A DNA stretch of 64,000 nucleotides from the NCBI RefSeq assembly GCF_014656195.1, contig NZ_BNBY01000022.1:24989-88988 (forward strand). Reading direction: 5' to 3'. The position numbers were made by a program, and so were the translations under genes. This DNA comes from Kitasatospora xanthocidica. GTDB lineage: Bacteria > Actinomycetota > Actinomycetes > Streptomycetales > Streptomycetaceae. The notes under the pieces are model-generated. The model had not been told where the DNA came from, did not search any database, and was given only the letters and a program-made list of their open reading frames with translations. Below are positions 43,764 to 52,151 of the stretch, piece after piece (positions within the stretch are counted from its first letter, which is position 1; each line of letters begins with the position of its first letter).

Positions 43764-44275
43764 TGAGCAGCGCCCCCGATCGCGACCTCGACTGGCTGCT
43801 GGAAAACCTGCTGGCGGCAACCCCCGGCACCCGGCACGCCCTGGTTCTCTCCGCCGACGGCCTCAAGCTCTGCCACACGGCCGGGCTGAGCACCGACCAG
43901 GCCGACCAGCTGGCGGCGATCGCCTCCGGTCTGCAGAGCCTGGCGCACGGCGCCTCGATCGAGTTCGGCGACGGCAGCGGCGGCGTCCGGCAGTCGATGA
44001 CCGAATTCCACGGCGGCATCCTGTGCATCGTGGCGGCGGGCGAGGGCGCGCACCTCGCGGTGGTCACGGACGACGAGGCGGACGTCGGCGTGGTCGGCCA
44101 CAACATGCACGGCCTGATCGAGCAGATCGGCGTCCACCTCAGCGCGCCGGCCCGCGACACGGCGGGCGGTCCGGTGGACGGCTCGGCGGGCGGACCGGAG
44201 GACGGGGCCGCGGCCGGAGCCCCGGACGGCGCCGCCGGCCCGAGCGCCGCCACACAGGAGGGCGCGGGGATATGA
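43763..44275 (+). CDS. cvnB: Roadblock/LC7 domain protein CvnB
   Basis: A 170-residue roadblock/LC7 protein that in conservons associates with the CvnD GTPase. The domain covers about residues 5-125, with WLLENLLAATPGTRHALVLSADGL, CHTAGLSTDQADQLAAIASGL and LAVVTDDEADVGVVGHNM. The last 35 residues are an Ala/Gly/Asp-rich tail (GGPVDGSAGGPEDG). The ATG shares its A with the cvnA stop, and the stop overlaps cvnC by 4 bp, showing tight coupling. Confidence 0.93.
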   Translation: MSSAPDRDLDWLLENLLAATPGTRHALVLSADGLKLCHTAGLSTDQADQLAAIASGLQSLAHGASIEFGDGSGGVRQSMTEFHGGILCIVAAGEGAHLAVVTDDEADVGVVGHNMHGLIEQIGVHLSAPARDTAGGPVDGSAGGPEDGAAAGAPDGAAGPSAATQEGAGI

Positions 44276-44640
44276 CCGACGGGCCGGTGCTGCCGGGCCG
44301 CGACGACGACCCGGACCGCCTCTACACCATCACCAAGGGCCGAAGCCGCTCCCCCGAGAACGCCTTCGACCTGGTCACCCTGATCGTCGCCGAACGGCAG
44401 CCGGCGTCGGGGATGCAGTCGGAGCACGTCCGGATCCTGCGGATGTGCGAGGCCCCGACCGCCGTCGTGGAGGTGGCGGCGGAGCTGGCGCTGCCGATCT
44501 CGGTGGTGAAGATCCTGCTCGGCGACCTGCTGGAGTCCGGGGCGGTCACCGCCCGCCACCCCAGGTTCGCGCCGAACAAGGCCCGGCTGCCCGACCTCGA
44601 CACGCTGAAGCAGGTGCTGCATGGCCTCCAACGGCTCTGA
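44272..44640 (+). CDS. cvnC: DUF742 protein CvnC
   Basis: A 122-residue DUF742 protein, the third conservon component. The winged-helix-like core includes RLYTITKGRSRSP, EHVRILRMCEAPTAVVEVAA and LPISVVKILLGDLLESGAV. It overlaps cvnB by 4 bp and cvnD by 20 bp. In characterised conservons this protein forms a membrane-associated complex with A, B and D; its biochemical activity is unknown. Confidence 0.93.
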   Translation: MTDGPVLPGRDDDPDRLYTITKGRSRSPENAFDLVTLIVAERQPASGMQSEHVRILRMCEAPTAVVEVAAELALPISVVKILLGDLLESGAVTARHPRFAPNKARLPDLDTLKQVLHGLQRL

Positions 44641-45367
44641 CGTCCGGCCCGCCGCCCCGCGGACCCCGCTGCGGGCGACCGCCGACAACGCGCTGAAGAT
44701 CGTCGTGGTCGGCGGCTTCGGCGTGGGCAAGACCACGCTGGTCGGCTCGGTCAGCGAGATCCGCCCGCTGAACACCGAAGAGGTGATGACCCGGGCGGGG
44801 GAGGGCATCGACCCGGCCGGTGACTGGGGCAAGCGCTCCACCACGGTCGCCTTCGACTTCGGCCGGATCACCCTCTCCGCGCGCCAGGTGCTGTACCTGT
44901 TCGGCGCGCCCGGACAGGAGCGCTTCTGGTTCCTCTGGGACCGGCTGTTCAGCGGCGCCCTGGGCGCGGTCGTCCTGGTGGACACCCGGCGGCTGGAGGA
45001 GTCCTGGTACGCGATCGACCGGCTGGAGCACCACGGCACCCCGTTCATCGTGGCCCGCAACAACTTCGGCGAGCCGACCCACACCCTGGAGCAGGTCCGC
45101 GAGGCGCTGGACCTGCCGACCGAGGTGCCGCTGGTGGACTGCGACGCGCGTGACCGCGAGTCCGGCAAGCGGGTGCTGATCGAACTGGTCCACCACCTGG
45201 CGGCCCTGGCCGGGGCCGACGAGGCCGCCCTGGCCGGGATCGACGAGGCCGTCTTTGCCGGGGCCGACGAGACCGCCGGGGCCGACGAGACCGCCCTGGC
45301 CGGGACCGACGAGGCCGTCGCCCCGGCAGCGGCCCCCACCGCGATGTACGAGGAGAGCACCCCGTGA
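44621..45367 (+). CDS. cvnD: Ras-like GTPase CvnD with repetitive tail
   Basis: A 248-residue small GTPase of the MglA/CvnD type. Motifs are G1 VVGGFGVGKTTL (about residues 29-40), G2 around KRSTTVAFDFG and G3 FGAPGQERFWFLWDRL, with Arg before Phe as in this family. The segment ARNNFGEPTHTLEQVREAL occupies the place of the usual N-K-x-D. Residues of about 195-235 form an imperfect repeat of LAGADEAALAGIDEAV-like units that is not part of the GTPase fold. It is coupled upstream to cvnC and overlaps the P450 start (GTGA). Confidence 0.92.
   Translation: MASNGSDVRPAAPRTPLRATADNALKIVVVGGFGVGKTTLVGSVSEIRPLNTEEVMTRAGEGIDPAGDWGKRSTTVAFDFGRITLSARQVLYLFGAPGQERFWFLWDRLFSGALGAVVLVDTRRLEESWYAIDRLEHHGTPFIVARNNFGEPTHTLEQVREALDLPTEVPLVDCDARDRESGKRVLIELVHHLAALAGADEAALAGIDEAVFAGADETAGADETALAGTDEAVAPAAAPTAMYEESTP
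45202..45320 (+). repeat. In-frame tandem repeat in the cvnD 3' end
   Basis: Units of about 24 bp around CTGGCCGGGGCCGACGAG recur five times with small changes (GGGATCGACGAGGCCGTC, GGGACCGACGAGGCCGTC). They encode repeated A-G-x-D-E-(A/T) peptides. Length variation between strains is likely. Confidence 0.75.
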
Positions 45368-46608
45368 CCGAGCCCGCCGCCACCCCGCCCCCGGGCTGCC
45401 CGGCGCACGCCGGCGCCACGCCGCTGTACGGGCCGCGCTTCCAGACCGACCCGGCCCAGCTCTACCGCGAGCTGCGTGCCGCGCACGGCCCGGTCGCCCC
45501 GGTCGAGCTGGCCGGCGGCGTGCCCGCGTGGCTGGTCATCGGCTACCGCGAGCTGCAGCTGGTCACCGGGCAGCCGCAGTTGTTCGGCCGGGACTCCAGC
45601 CGCTGGCACGCCTGGGAGACGCTGCCCGCCGACTGGCCGCTGAAGCCGATGATGGCGCCGGTGCCCTCGATCCTGTACGCCGAGGGCGAGGAGCACGTGC
45701 GGCGTTCGCGCGCGGTCACCGACGCGCTGGCCGGGATCGACCCGTACGAGCTGCGCAAGCACTCCGAGGAGATCGCCGACCAGCTGATCGACGAGTTCGC
45801 CGGGCGCGGCGAGGCAGACCTGGTCGCCGAGTACGCGCACCGGATGCCGCTGCTGGTGCTGTGCCGGGTGTTCGGCCTGGACGAGGAGCAGGCGCCGCAG
45901 CTGATCGCGGCGCTGCTGGCGATGCTGGACGGCGGCCCGGACGCGCCGGCCGGCGCGCAGCGGCTGCTGGAGCTGATGCTCGCGCTGGTCGAGGAGAAGG
46001 CCGAGTACCCCGGCGCCGACGTGGCCTCGCGGATGCTGGAGCACGAGGCGGGGCTGACCCACGACGAGGTGATGCGCGACCTGCGGGTGCTGCTGATCGC
46101 CGGCCACCAGCCGTCCTCGTACTGGATCTCCAACGCGCTGCGGCTGATGCTCACCGACGAGCGGTTCGCCGCCTCGCTGGCGGGCGGCCGCCGCAGCATC
46201 AGCCAGGCGCTCAACGAGGCGCTCTGGGAGGACACCCCGACGCAGATCTTCGCCGGGCGCTGGGCGGTCCGGGACACCCAGCTGGGCGGTCAGCGGATCG
46301 GCGCGGGCGACATGGTGCTGCTGGGCTTCGCCGGGGCCAACGCGGACCCGTCGGTCCGGCAGCCCGACGGCCGCCCGGCCGAGGGCAACCGGGCGCACAT
46401 GAGCTACTCGTACGGCGAGCACGGCTGCCCGTTCCCGGCGCAGGAGGCGGCCGAGGTGATCGCGACCACCGCGATCGAGGTGCTGCTGGACCGGCTGCCG
46501 GACCTGCGGCTGGCGGTGGCGGAGCACGCGCTGGTGTGGCGGCCGTCGGCCTGGGTGCGCGGGCTGGTGGCGCTGCCGGTCGCGTTCACCCCGGGCCACC
46601 AGGCCTGA
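45364..46608 (+). CDS. Conservon cytochrome P450, CYP157-like, lacking the ExxR motif
   Basis: A 414-residue P450 fused into the conservon by a GTGA overlap with cvnD. The heme cysteine is present in [17 protein letters not shown]. The otherwise invariant K-helix ExxR reads EALW (in [14 protein letters not shown]), and the I-helix AGxE/D-T-T reads AGHQPSSYW, so the usual acid-alcohol pair is missing. Streptomycete CYP157 proteins, found with conservons, are known to lack ExxR, so membership in that group is likely. It may have lost normal monooxygenation and act as a heme sensor or accessory to the next P450. Confidence 0.88.
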   Translation: MTEPAATPPPGCPAHAGATPLYGPRFQTDPAQLYRELRAAHGPVAPVELAGGVPAWLVIGYRELQLVTGQPQLFGRDSSRWHAWETLPADWPLKPMMAPVPSILYAEGEEHVRRSRAVTDALAGIDPYELRKHSEEIADQLIDEFAGRGEADLVAEYAHRMPLLVLCRVFGLDEEQAPQLIAALLAMLDGGPDAPAGAQRLLELMLALVEEKAEYPGADVASRMLEHEAGLTHDEVMRDLRVLLIAGHQPSSYWISNALRLMLTDERFAASLAGGRRSISQALNEALWEDTPTQIFAGRWAVRDTQLGGQRIGAGDMVLLGFAGANADPSVRQPDGRPAEGNRAHMSYSYGEHGCPFPAQEAAEVIATTAIEVLLDRLPDLRLAVAEHALVWRPSAWVRGLVALPVAFTPGHQA

Positions 46609-46620
46609 TCCGTCGACGTT

Positions 46621-46680
46621 CGTCGCCGTTCGCCGACACCCGTCGCCGTTCGCCGACACCCGTCGCTGTCCGTCGACACC
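46621..46680. repeat. Three head-to-tail 20-bp repeats between the two P450 genes
   Basis: Units 46621-46640 and 46641-46660 are identical (CGTCGCCGTTCGCCGACACC) and 46661-46680 differs by four bases. Related CCGTCGACG words flank the array on both sides. It fills about half of the 124-bp gap between the P450 genes. Confidence 0.85.
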
Positions 46681-46732
46681 CGGCCCGATCGGCCGGGACC
46701 CGTCGACGCCCGTCGTCCGAAAGAGAGTTGCG

Positions 46733-47947
46733 ATGACTGCTGCCCCGGCCCCGATCGTCCTCGACCCGCTGGCCCGTGACAACGCGGCCGAGGGCGCCCT
46801 GCTGCGGGCCGCCGGCCCGGTGGTGCCGATCGAGCTGCCCGGTGGCGTGGCCGCCTGGGCGGTGACGCAGCACGCGGCGGCCCGCGAGCTGCTGACGGAC
46901 GCCCGGGTGGTGAAGGACGCCGCGCACTGGGGGGCCTACCAGCGCGGCGAGGTGCCGAAGACCTGGCCGCTGATCGGCCTGGCGGTGCCCGGCCCGAGCA
47001 TGGTGACCACGGACGGCGCCGAGCACCGCCGGCTGCGGGCGCTGGTCGCGCACGCCTTCACCCCGCGCCGGGTGGAGCTGATGCGTCCGCGGGTCGAGGA
47101 GATCACCCACGCGCTGCTGGACGCCCTGGCGGCGGGGGAGGCGGAGGTCGACCTGAAGACGGCCTTCGCCTTCCCGCTGCCGATGACGGTGATCTGCTCG
47201 CTGCTGGGCGTGCCGGAGTCGGAGCACGGCGTGCTGCGCGACCTGTACGAGCGGTTCTTCGGCGTCAAGCCGGACCCGGCGGGCATCCAGGCGACCATCG
47301 CCGGGCTGAACGCCTTCGTCAACGACCTGGTGGCGCAGCGCCGTTCGGCCCCCGGGGAGGACCTGGCGAGCGTGCTGCTGGCGGCCGACACCGAGGGCGG
47401 GGCGCTGACCGACGCGGAGGCGGCGGCCACCCTGCGGGTGATCATCGCGGCCGGTCACGAGACCACGGTGAACCTGATCGGCAACGCGGTGCGGGCGCTG
47501 CTGGCGCACCCGGAGCAGCTGGAACTGGTGCGCGCGGGGAAGGTGTCCTGGGACGCGGTGGTGGAGGAGTCGCTCCGCTGGACCCCGCCGACCAGCAACT
47601 TCCTGTTCCGCTTCACCGCCGAGGACGTCGCGGTGGGCGACGTGGTGATCCCGGCGGGCGAGCCGGTGCTGGTGTCGTACAACGCGATCGGCCGCGACCC
47701 CTTGCAGCACGGGGTGACGGCGGAGCTGTTCGACATCACCCGGGACCCGAGCCGCCACCTGTCCTTCGGCCACGGCCCGCACGTCTGCCCGGGCTCGCCG
47801 CTGGCCCGGCTGGAGGCGGCGATCGCGCTGCCGGCGCTGTTCGAGCGGTTCCCGGACCTGTCGCTCGCGGTGCCGGACGCCGAGCTCCGGTCGAGCGGGT
47901 CGCTGGTGGTGAACAGCCTGCTGGAGCTGCCGATCCGGCTGTTCTGA
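46733..47947 (+). CDS. Cytochrome P450, CYP154-like
   Basis: A 404-residue soluble bacterial P450 with all canonical motifs: I-helix [17 protein letters not shown] (about residues 238-254), ExxR in [11 protein letters not shown], and the heme loop [22 protein letters not shown]154 enzymes typically accompany CYP157 in conservons and accept steroids, flavonoids or macrolactones in vitro; the natural substrate here is unknown. ATG 46733 is preceded by an AAGAGAG site. No ferredoxin gene is adjacent, so redox partners must come from elsewhere. Confidence 0.92.
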   Translation: MTAAPAPIVLDPLARDNAAEGALLRAAGPVVPIELPGGVAAWAVTQHAAARELLTDARVVKDAAHWGAYQRGEVPKTWPLIGLAVPGPSMVTTDGAEHRRLRALVAHAFTPRRVELMRPRVEEITHALLDALAAGEAEVDLKTAFAFPLPMTVICSLLGVPESEHGVLRDLYERFFGVKPDPAGIQATIAGLNAFVNDLVAQRRSAPGEDLASVLLAADTEGGALTDAEAAATLRVIIAAGHETTVNLIGNAVRALLAHPEQLELVRAGKVSWDAVVEESLRWTPPTSNFLFRFTAEDVAVGDVVIPAGEPVLVSYNAIGRDPLQHGVTAELFDITRDPSRHLSFGHGPHVCPGSPLARLEAAIALPALFERFPDLSLAVPDAELRSSGSLVVNSLLELPIRLF

Positions 47948-48040
47948 CGTGCTGGTCTGACGCGCCGGTGACGTGCTGTTGTGGCGCGCTGTCGTGACAT
48001 GCTGTCGTGACATGTCGTTCTGACGTACCGTCACGACATG
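47946..48040. repeat. Degenerate tandem repeats after the second P450
   Basis: Units resembling GCTGTCGTGACAT recur (two exact copies at about 47988-48013, others degraded), followed by the inverted form GTCACGACATG near 48030. This is the third short satellite in successive gaps of the conservon region. Confidence 0.65.
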
Positions 48041-48136
48041 GGCCCCGTCCGGGTTTCCGGGCGGGGCCTTCGACTTCTGGTGGCGGCGGTTCGGAAATCG
48101 CCTGGTCGCGGGTCACGGTCGGGACACCGGGTCGTG

Positions 48137-48155
48137 AAGGTCGAACGTGGACCTT
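48137..48155. promoter_or_regulatory. Imperfectly spaced palindrome upstream of the sugar-binding gene
   Basis: AAGGTC (48137-48142) and GACCTT (48150-48155) flank GAACGTG. It is the only symmetrical site noticed in the 368-bp gap before the sugar ABC genes and could be an operator for their regulator. The remaining gap holds no recognised gene. Confidence 0.3.
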
Positions 48156-48315
48156 GGCGGGGGGCTGCTGCTGCGTTAACGTCTTCGATCAGTCCGGCCC
48201 GCCCGCCGGTCGCCGCCCGTCAGCGGCCGTCCGCGATCCCTGCACGCCCGTCTCCGGTACAGCGCGATGTCGTTCAGCCACCGTCGGCAGCAATGCCCTG
48301 GCGAGGAGGACCGCA

Positions 48316-49704
48316 TTGACTCCCAACCCGACCGCGCCGCATCCGAGGCACCGCCGCCGTCTGGCCGCCGTGCCCGCCCTGGTGGCGGCACTGGCGCTGA
48401 CCGCGGCCTGCTCCAACAGCTCCGGCGGCTCGGGTGACGGCGGGGGCGGTGCGGCCCAGACGCTGTCCGGCGACTGCGCCAAGTACCAGCCGTACGCCGG
48501 GCATTCGGGCACGACCGTGACGATGTTCGCCTCCATCCTGAGCCCGGAGTCGGACAACCTGGAGAAGTCCTGGTCCGAGTTCAGCAAGTGCACCGGGATC
48601 AAGATCAGTTACGAGGGGTCGAACGACTTCGAGTCGCAGCTCCCGGTCCGGGTGGCCGGCGGCAACGCCCCGGACTTCGCGATCATCCCGCAACCGGGCC
48701 TGCTGGCGCAGATGGTGAAGAGCGGCAAGGTGGTCAAGCCGCCCGCCCAGACGGTCGCCAACCAGGACAAGTGGAGCCCGATCTGGAAGACCTACGGCTC
48801 GGTCAACGGCACCTTCTACGCGGCCCCGATGAGCGCCAACATGAAGTCGCTGGTCTGGTACTCGCCGAAGGCCTTCACCGCGGCCGGCTACGAGACGCCG
48901 AAGACCTGGGCGGACCTCATGGCGCTCAGTGACCGGATCGCGAAGGCGGGCGGCGCCAAGCCCTGGTGCGGCGGCATCGCCTCCGGTACGGCCACCGGCT
49001 GGCCGGCCACCGACTGGCTGGAGGAGGTGGTGCTGGGCAGCTACGGCGGTGAGGTGTACGACCAGTGGGTCGGCCACCAGGTGAAGTTCTCCGACGAGAA
49101 GATCACCACGGCGATGAAGACGGTCGCCGACTGGATGCAGAACCCGGCCTGGGTCAACGCGGGCTTCGGCGACGTGAAGTCGATCGCCACCACGACCTTC
49201 CAGGACGCCGGCACGCCGGTCCTGAGCGGCAAGTGCATGATGCTGCAGCAGGCCTCGTTCTACGAGGCGCAGTGGCCGAAGGGCACCAAGGTCGGCCCGG
49301 ACGGGGACGTCTTCGCCTTCCACCTGCCCGCGGTGAACCCGTCCGTCGCCAACCCGGTCGAGGGCGGCGGCGAGTTCCTGGCCGCGTTCGCCGGCCGGCC
49401 CGAGGTGCAGGCGGTGCAGAACTACCTGTCCAGCTCGGACTGGGCGAGCAGCCGGGTGAAGACCGCGACCGGCTGGGTCTCGGCCAACCAGGGCGTGGAC
49501 AAGAGCCTGTACACCGACCCGATCGACAAGCTGTCGGCCGAGGCGCTGACCGACCCGGCCGCCACCTTCCGCTTCGACGGCTCCGACCTGATGCCGGCCG
49601 CCGTCGGGTCCGGGCAGGAGTGGAAGTCGCTGACCGCCTGGTTCGCCGAGGGGCAGTCGATCCAGAAGACGGCCGCCGACATCGACGCCGCCTGGCCGCA
49701 GTAG
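48316..49704 (+). CDS. Carbohydrate ABC transporter substrate-binding lipoprotein
   Basis: A 462-residue family 1 (SBP_bac_1) binding protein. The signal LAAVPALVAALALTAAC ends in a lipobox cysteine (about residue 32), followed by a Ser/Gly linker. The N-lobe includes GTTVTMFASILSPESDNLEKS, and NDFESQLPVRVAGGNAPDFAIIPQPG is typical of alpha-glucoside and oligosaccharide binders. TTG 48316 is chosen because GAGGAGGA lies 6 nt upstream and it precedes the signal directly. The two permease genes follow after 197 bp of GC-rich, repetitive DNA (GCGGGCGCGGGC...). No ATPase is present; such importers commonly use the shared MsiK ATPase in streptomycetes. Confidence 0.88.
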   Translation: MTPNPTAPHPRHRRRLAAVPALVAALALTAACSNSSGGSGDGGGGAAQTLSGDCAKYQPYAGHSGTTVTMFASILSPESDNLEKSWSEFSKCTGIKISYEGSNDFESQLPVRVAGGNAPDFAIIPQPGLLAQMVKSGKVVKPPAQTVANQDKWSPIWKTYGSVNGTFYAAPMSANMKSLVWYSPKAFTAAGYETPKTWADLMALSDRIAKAGGAKPWCGGIASGTATGWPATDWLEEVVLGSYGGEVYDQWVGHQVKFSDEKITTAMKTVADWMQNPAWVNAGFGDVKSIATTTFQDAGTPVLSGKCMMLQQASFYEAQWPKGTKVGPDGDVFAFHLPAVNPSVANPVEGGGEFLAAFAGRPEVQAVQNYLSSSDWASSRVKTATGWVSANQGVDKSLYTDPIDKLSAEALTDPAATFRFDGSDLMPAAVGSGQEWKSLTAWFAEGQSIQKTAADIDAAWPQ

Positions 49705-49901
49705 CCGGGGGCCGGCGCCCGCCGCCCGGCGCCCGGTTCGTCGCCCGGCCCGTGTTGTTCGCGGGTGCGGACACGGGCGCGGGCGCGGGCACGGGCGGTG
49801 GGTGCGGGCACGGCGCACCGAGGACCACCTGTCGAGGGCGGTGCGGGGCCACCCACCCGCACCGCCCGCCCCTTCCCACCGACTCGAAGGGACACGCAGC
49901 C

Positions 49902-50969
49902 ATGTCCGTATCCGGATCCGCGTCACCCGTCGCCGCGTTGGCCGGCGCCGCGTCACCCGTCGCCGCGCTGGCCGACGGGAGACTGGCGGGCGGCGCCTGG
50001 GGCGACGCGGCGGTCAAGTTCGGCAACACCTTCGGCGCCGTCGCCGGCTTCCTCGGCATCCTGCTGGTGGTCTTCCTGGTCGCCGGGCGGGCCCGCGGCC
50101 GGCTGGCCCGCCCACTGGCCGTCGGGGTCTTCCTCGGCCCGGCGGTGCTGCTGCTGGCGGTCGGCCTGGTGGTGCCGCTGGTCCGCACGGTCTACCTGAG
50201 CCTGCAGAACGACGACGGCAGCCGGTTCGTCGGCGGCGAGAACTTCGGCTGGGCCCTCACCACCGACTCGGTCCAGGAGGTGCTGCTCAACACCCTGCTG
50301 TGGCTGGTGGTCGCCCCGCTGGTGGCGACCGGGCTGGGGCTGGTGCTGGCGCTGCTGGTGGACCGGATGCGCGGCCAGGCGGTGTACAAGTCGCTGATCT
50401 TCATGCCGATGGCGATCTCGCTGGTCGGCGCCTCGATCATCTTCAAGTTCGTCTACGAGTCGCGCGGGCCGGGGCAGCCGCAGATCGGCCTGCTCAGCCG
50501 ACTCGCCGTCGCGGTGGGCTGGGACGACCCGCCGAACTGGCTGCTCTCCCAGCCGCTGAACACCTTCCTGCTGATGGCGGTGCTGGTCTGGGTGCAGACC
50601 GGCTTCGCGATGGTGGTGCTGTCGGCGGCGATCAAGGCGATCCCGGACGAGGTCGTGGAGGCGGCCCGGCTGGACGGCGCGAGCGGGCTGCGGCTGTTCT
50701 GGTACGTCACCGTGCCGATGATCCGTACGACGGTGATGGTGGTGCTGACCACCGTCATGATCATCACGCTGAAGGCCTTCGACATCGTCCGCACCATGAC
50801 CGGCGGCAACTTCGGCACCCAGGTGCTGGCCAACGAGATGTACTCGCAGTCCTTCGTGCAGTTCAACACCGGGCGGGGCAGCGCCCTCGCGGTGATCCTC
50901 TTCCTCGCGGTGCTGCCGCTGGTGGCCTACAACATCGTCCAGCTGCGGAAGGAGCGTGAGGTGCGGTGA
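49902..50969 (+). CDS. Carbohydrate ABC transporter permease (MalF-type)
   Basis: A 355-residue permease. After a 40-residue N-terminus carrying a duplicated ASPVAALAxxA motif, membrane segments begin at FGAVAGFLGILLVVFLVAG and include VFLGPAVLLLAVGLVVPLV. The ATPase-docking EAA loop is EVVEAARLDGASGLRLFWYVTVP. LIFMPMAISLVGASIIFKFVY is typical of the MalF/UgpA type. The start is ATG 49902. It overlaps the next permease by GTGA. Confidence 0.88.
   Translation: MSVSGSASPVAALAGAASPVAALADGRLAGGAWGDAAVKFGNTFGAVAGFLGILLVVFLVAGRARGRLARPLAVGVFLGPAVLLLAVGLVVPLVRTVYLSLQNDDGSRFVGGENFGWALTTDSVQEVLLNTLLWLVVAPLVATGLGLVLALLVDRMRGQAVYKSLIFMPMAISLVGASIIFKFVYESRGPGQPQIGLLSRLAVAVGWDDPPNWLLSQPLNTFLLMAVLVWVQTGFAMVVLSAAIKAIPDEVVEAARLDGASGLRLFWYVTVPMIRTTVMVVLTTVMIITLKAFDIVRTMTGGNFGTQVLANEMYSQSFVQFNTGRGSALAVILFLAVLPLVAYNIVQLRKEREVR
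49920..49977 (+). repeat. 27-bp direct duplication at the permease 5' end
   Basis: GCGTCACCCGTCGCCGCGTT... and GCGTCACCCGTCGCCGCGCT... are near-identical neighbours that encode ASPVAALAG and ASPVAALAD. The duplication is recent-looking and lies in the non-conserved N-terminus. Confidence 0.7.
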
Positions 50970-51997
50970 CCTCGCTTCGGAAGGACTCCGTCCCGGAGGG
51001 TCCGGTGCCGGAGGACGGCGTACCGGAGGGCGCGGTACCGGGCCGACGTGTGCGCGGGCGCGGTGGCCGCGGTGGTCCCGGGGGCCCGGCGGGCGTCGGC
51101 GGTCCGGTCCGGAAGGCCTTCAGCAGTCCGCTGGCCTCGGTGTTCGTGATCGCGATGACGGTGCTCTGGACGATCCCCACCCTGGGCCTGCTGGTGACCT
51201 CGCTGCGGCCCAAGCAGGACGTGACCTCCAGCGGCTGGTGGACCGCCCTGCTCCACCCGGACTTCGGTCTCGGCAACTACCGTTCCGTGCTGTTCGAGGG
51301 AGGTTCCGGGGCTTCCACGGGCCTGCTGCCGTTCCTGGTGAACTCGCTGGCGATCAGCGTCCCGGCCACCGTCTTCCCGCTGGTGCTCGCGGCGATGGCG
51401 GCCTACGCGCTGGCCTGGGTGCGGTTCCGGGGGAGCGACGCGGTGTTCTTCACGGTGTTCGCGCTGCAGGTGGTGCCGCTCCAGATGGCGCTGATCCCGC
51501 TGCTGCGGCTGTTCGCCGGCGGCGCGCACCTGGGTTCGCTGACGCTGATCCCGGCGGTGGACCTGAAGGGCAGTTACGCGCCGGTCTGGCTGGCGCACAC
51601 CATGTTCGCGATGCCGCTGGCGGTGTTCCTGCTGCACAACTTCATCGCCCAGCTGCCGCGCGACCTGATGGAGGCGGCGGTGGTGGACGGCGCCTCGCAC
51701 TTCAAGATCTTCCGCTCGATCGTGCTGCCGCTGAGCGCCCCGGCGCTGGCCTCGTTCGCGATCTTCCAGTTCCTGTGGGTCTGGAACGACCTGCTGGTCG
51801 CGCTGACCTTCGCGGGGGGCACGCCGGAGGTGGCGCCGATGACGGTGCGCCTGGCGCAGCTGTCGGGCTCGCTCGGCGGGCGCTGGGAGCTGCTGACGGC
51901 CGGGGCGTTCCTGTCGATCATCGTGCCGCTGATCGTCTTCTTCAGCCTCCAGCGGTACTTCGTCCGGGGGCTGCTGGCCGGGTCGGTGAAGGGGTAG
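50966..51997 (+). CDS. Carbohydrate ABC transporter permease (MalG-type)
   Basis: A 343-residue MalG-type permease. A disordered Gly/Arg/Pro-rich N-terminus of about 50 residues precedes the first helix ASVFVIAMTVLWTIPTLGLLV. The EAA loop reads LMEAAVVDGASHFKIFRSIVLP, and FLWVWNDLLVALTFAG and the C-terminal QRYFVRGLLAGSVKG are family hallmarks. The GTG start lies within the stop of the previous gene. It completes the importer apart from an ATPase; no glycosidase or regulator gene follows to reveal the sugar. Confidence 0.9.
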   Translation: MTSLRKDSVPEGPVPEDGVPEGAVPGRRVRGRGGRGGPGGPAGVGGPVRKAFSSPLASVFVIAMTVLWTIPTLGLLVTSLRPKQDVTSSGWWTALLHPDFGLGNYRSVLFEGGSGASTGLLPFLVNSLAISVPATVFPLVLAAMAAYALAWVRFRGSDAVFFTVFALQVVPLQMALIPLLRLFAGGAHLGSLTLIPAVDLKGSYAPVWLAHTMFAMPLAVFLLHNFIAQLPRDLMEAAVVDGASHFKIFRSIVLPLSAPALASFAIFQFLWVWNDLLVALTFAGGTPEVAPMTVRLAQLSGSLGGRWELLTAGAFLSIIVPLIVFFSLQRYFVRGLLAGSVKG

Positions 51998-52010
51998 TCG
52001 ATGGCGGGAG

Positions 52011-52053
52011 GGTTCTGAACGTGTTCAGAACCAACTTTTGAACCTGTTCAGAA
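52011..52053. promoter_or_regulatory. 22-bp perfect palindrome plus second related site
   Basis: GGTTCTGAAC (52011-52020) and GTTCAGAACC (52023-52032) flank GT and are exact complements. A second copy TTTTGAAC-CT-GTTCAGAA (52036-52053) has one mismatch; centres are 23 bp apart. A -10-like TACAGT at 52059-52064 follows. This is a likely TetR- or LacI-class operator controlling the gene at 52152. Confidence 0.78.
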
Positions 52054-52151
52054 TGGTCTACAGTCGGCAGCGGAGGCGGCGCCCGTCGCGCCCGCCGGCG
52101 GACTGCCCCGAGGGCGGATTCCGCATGCCCGTTGACCACTGAGGGGGACTC

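Noticed and set aside
46621-46680. Possible CRISPR-like array
   Set aside because: The 20-bp units are directly adjacent with no spacers, number only three, and no cas genes occur in the window.
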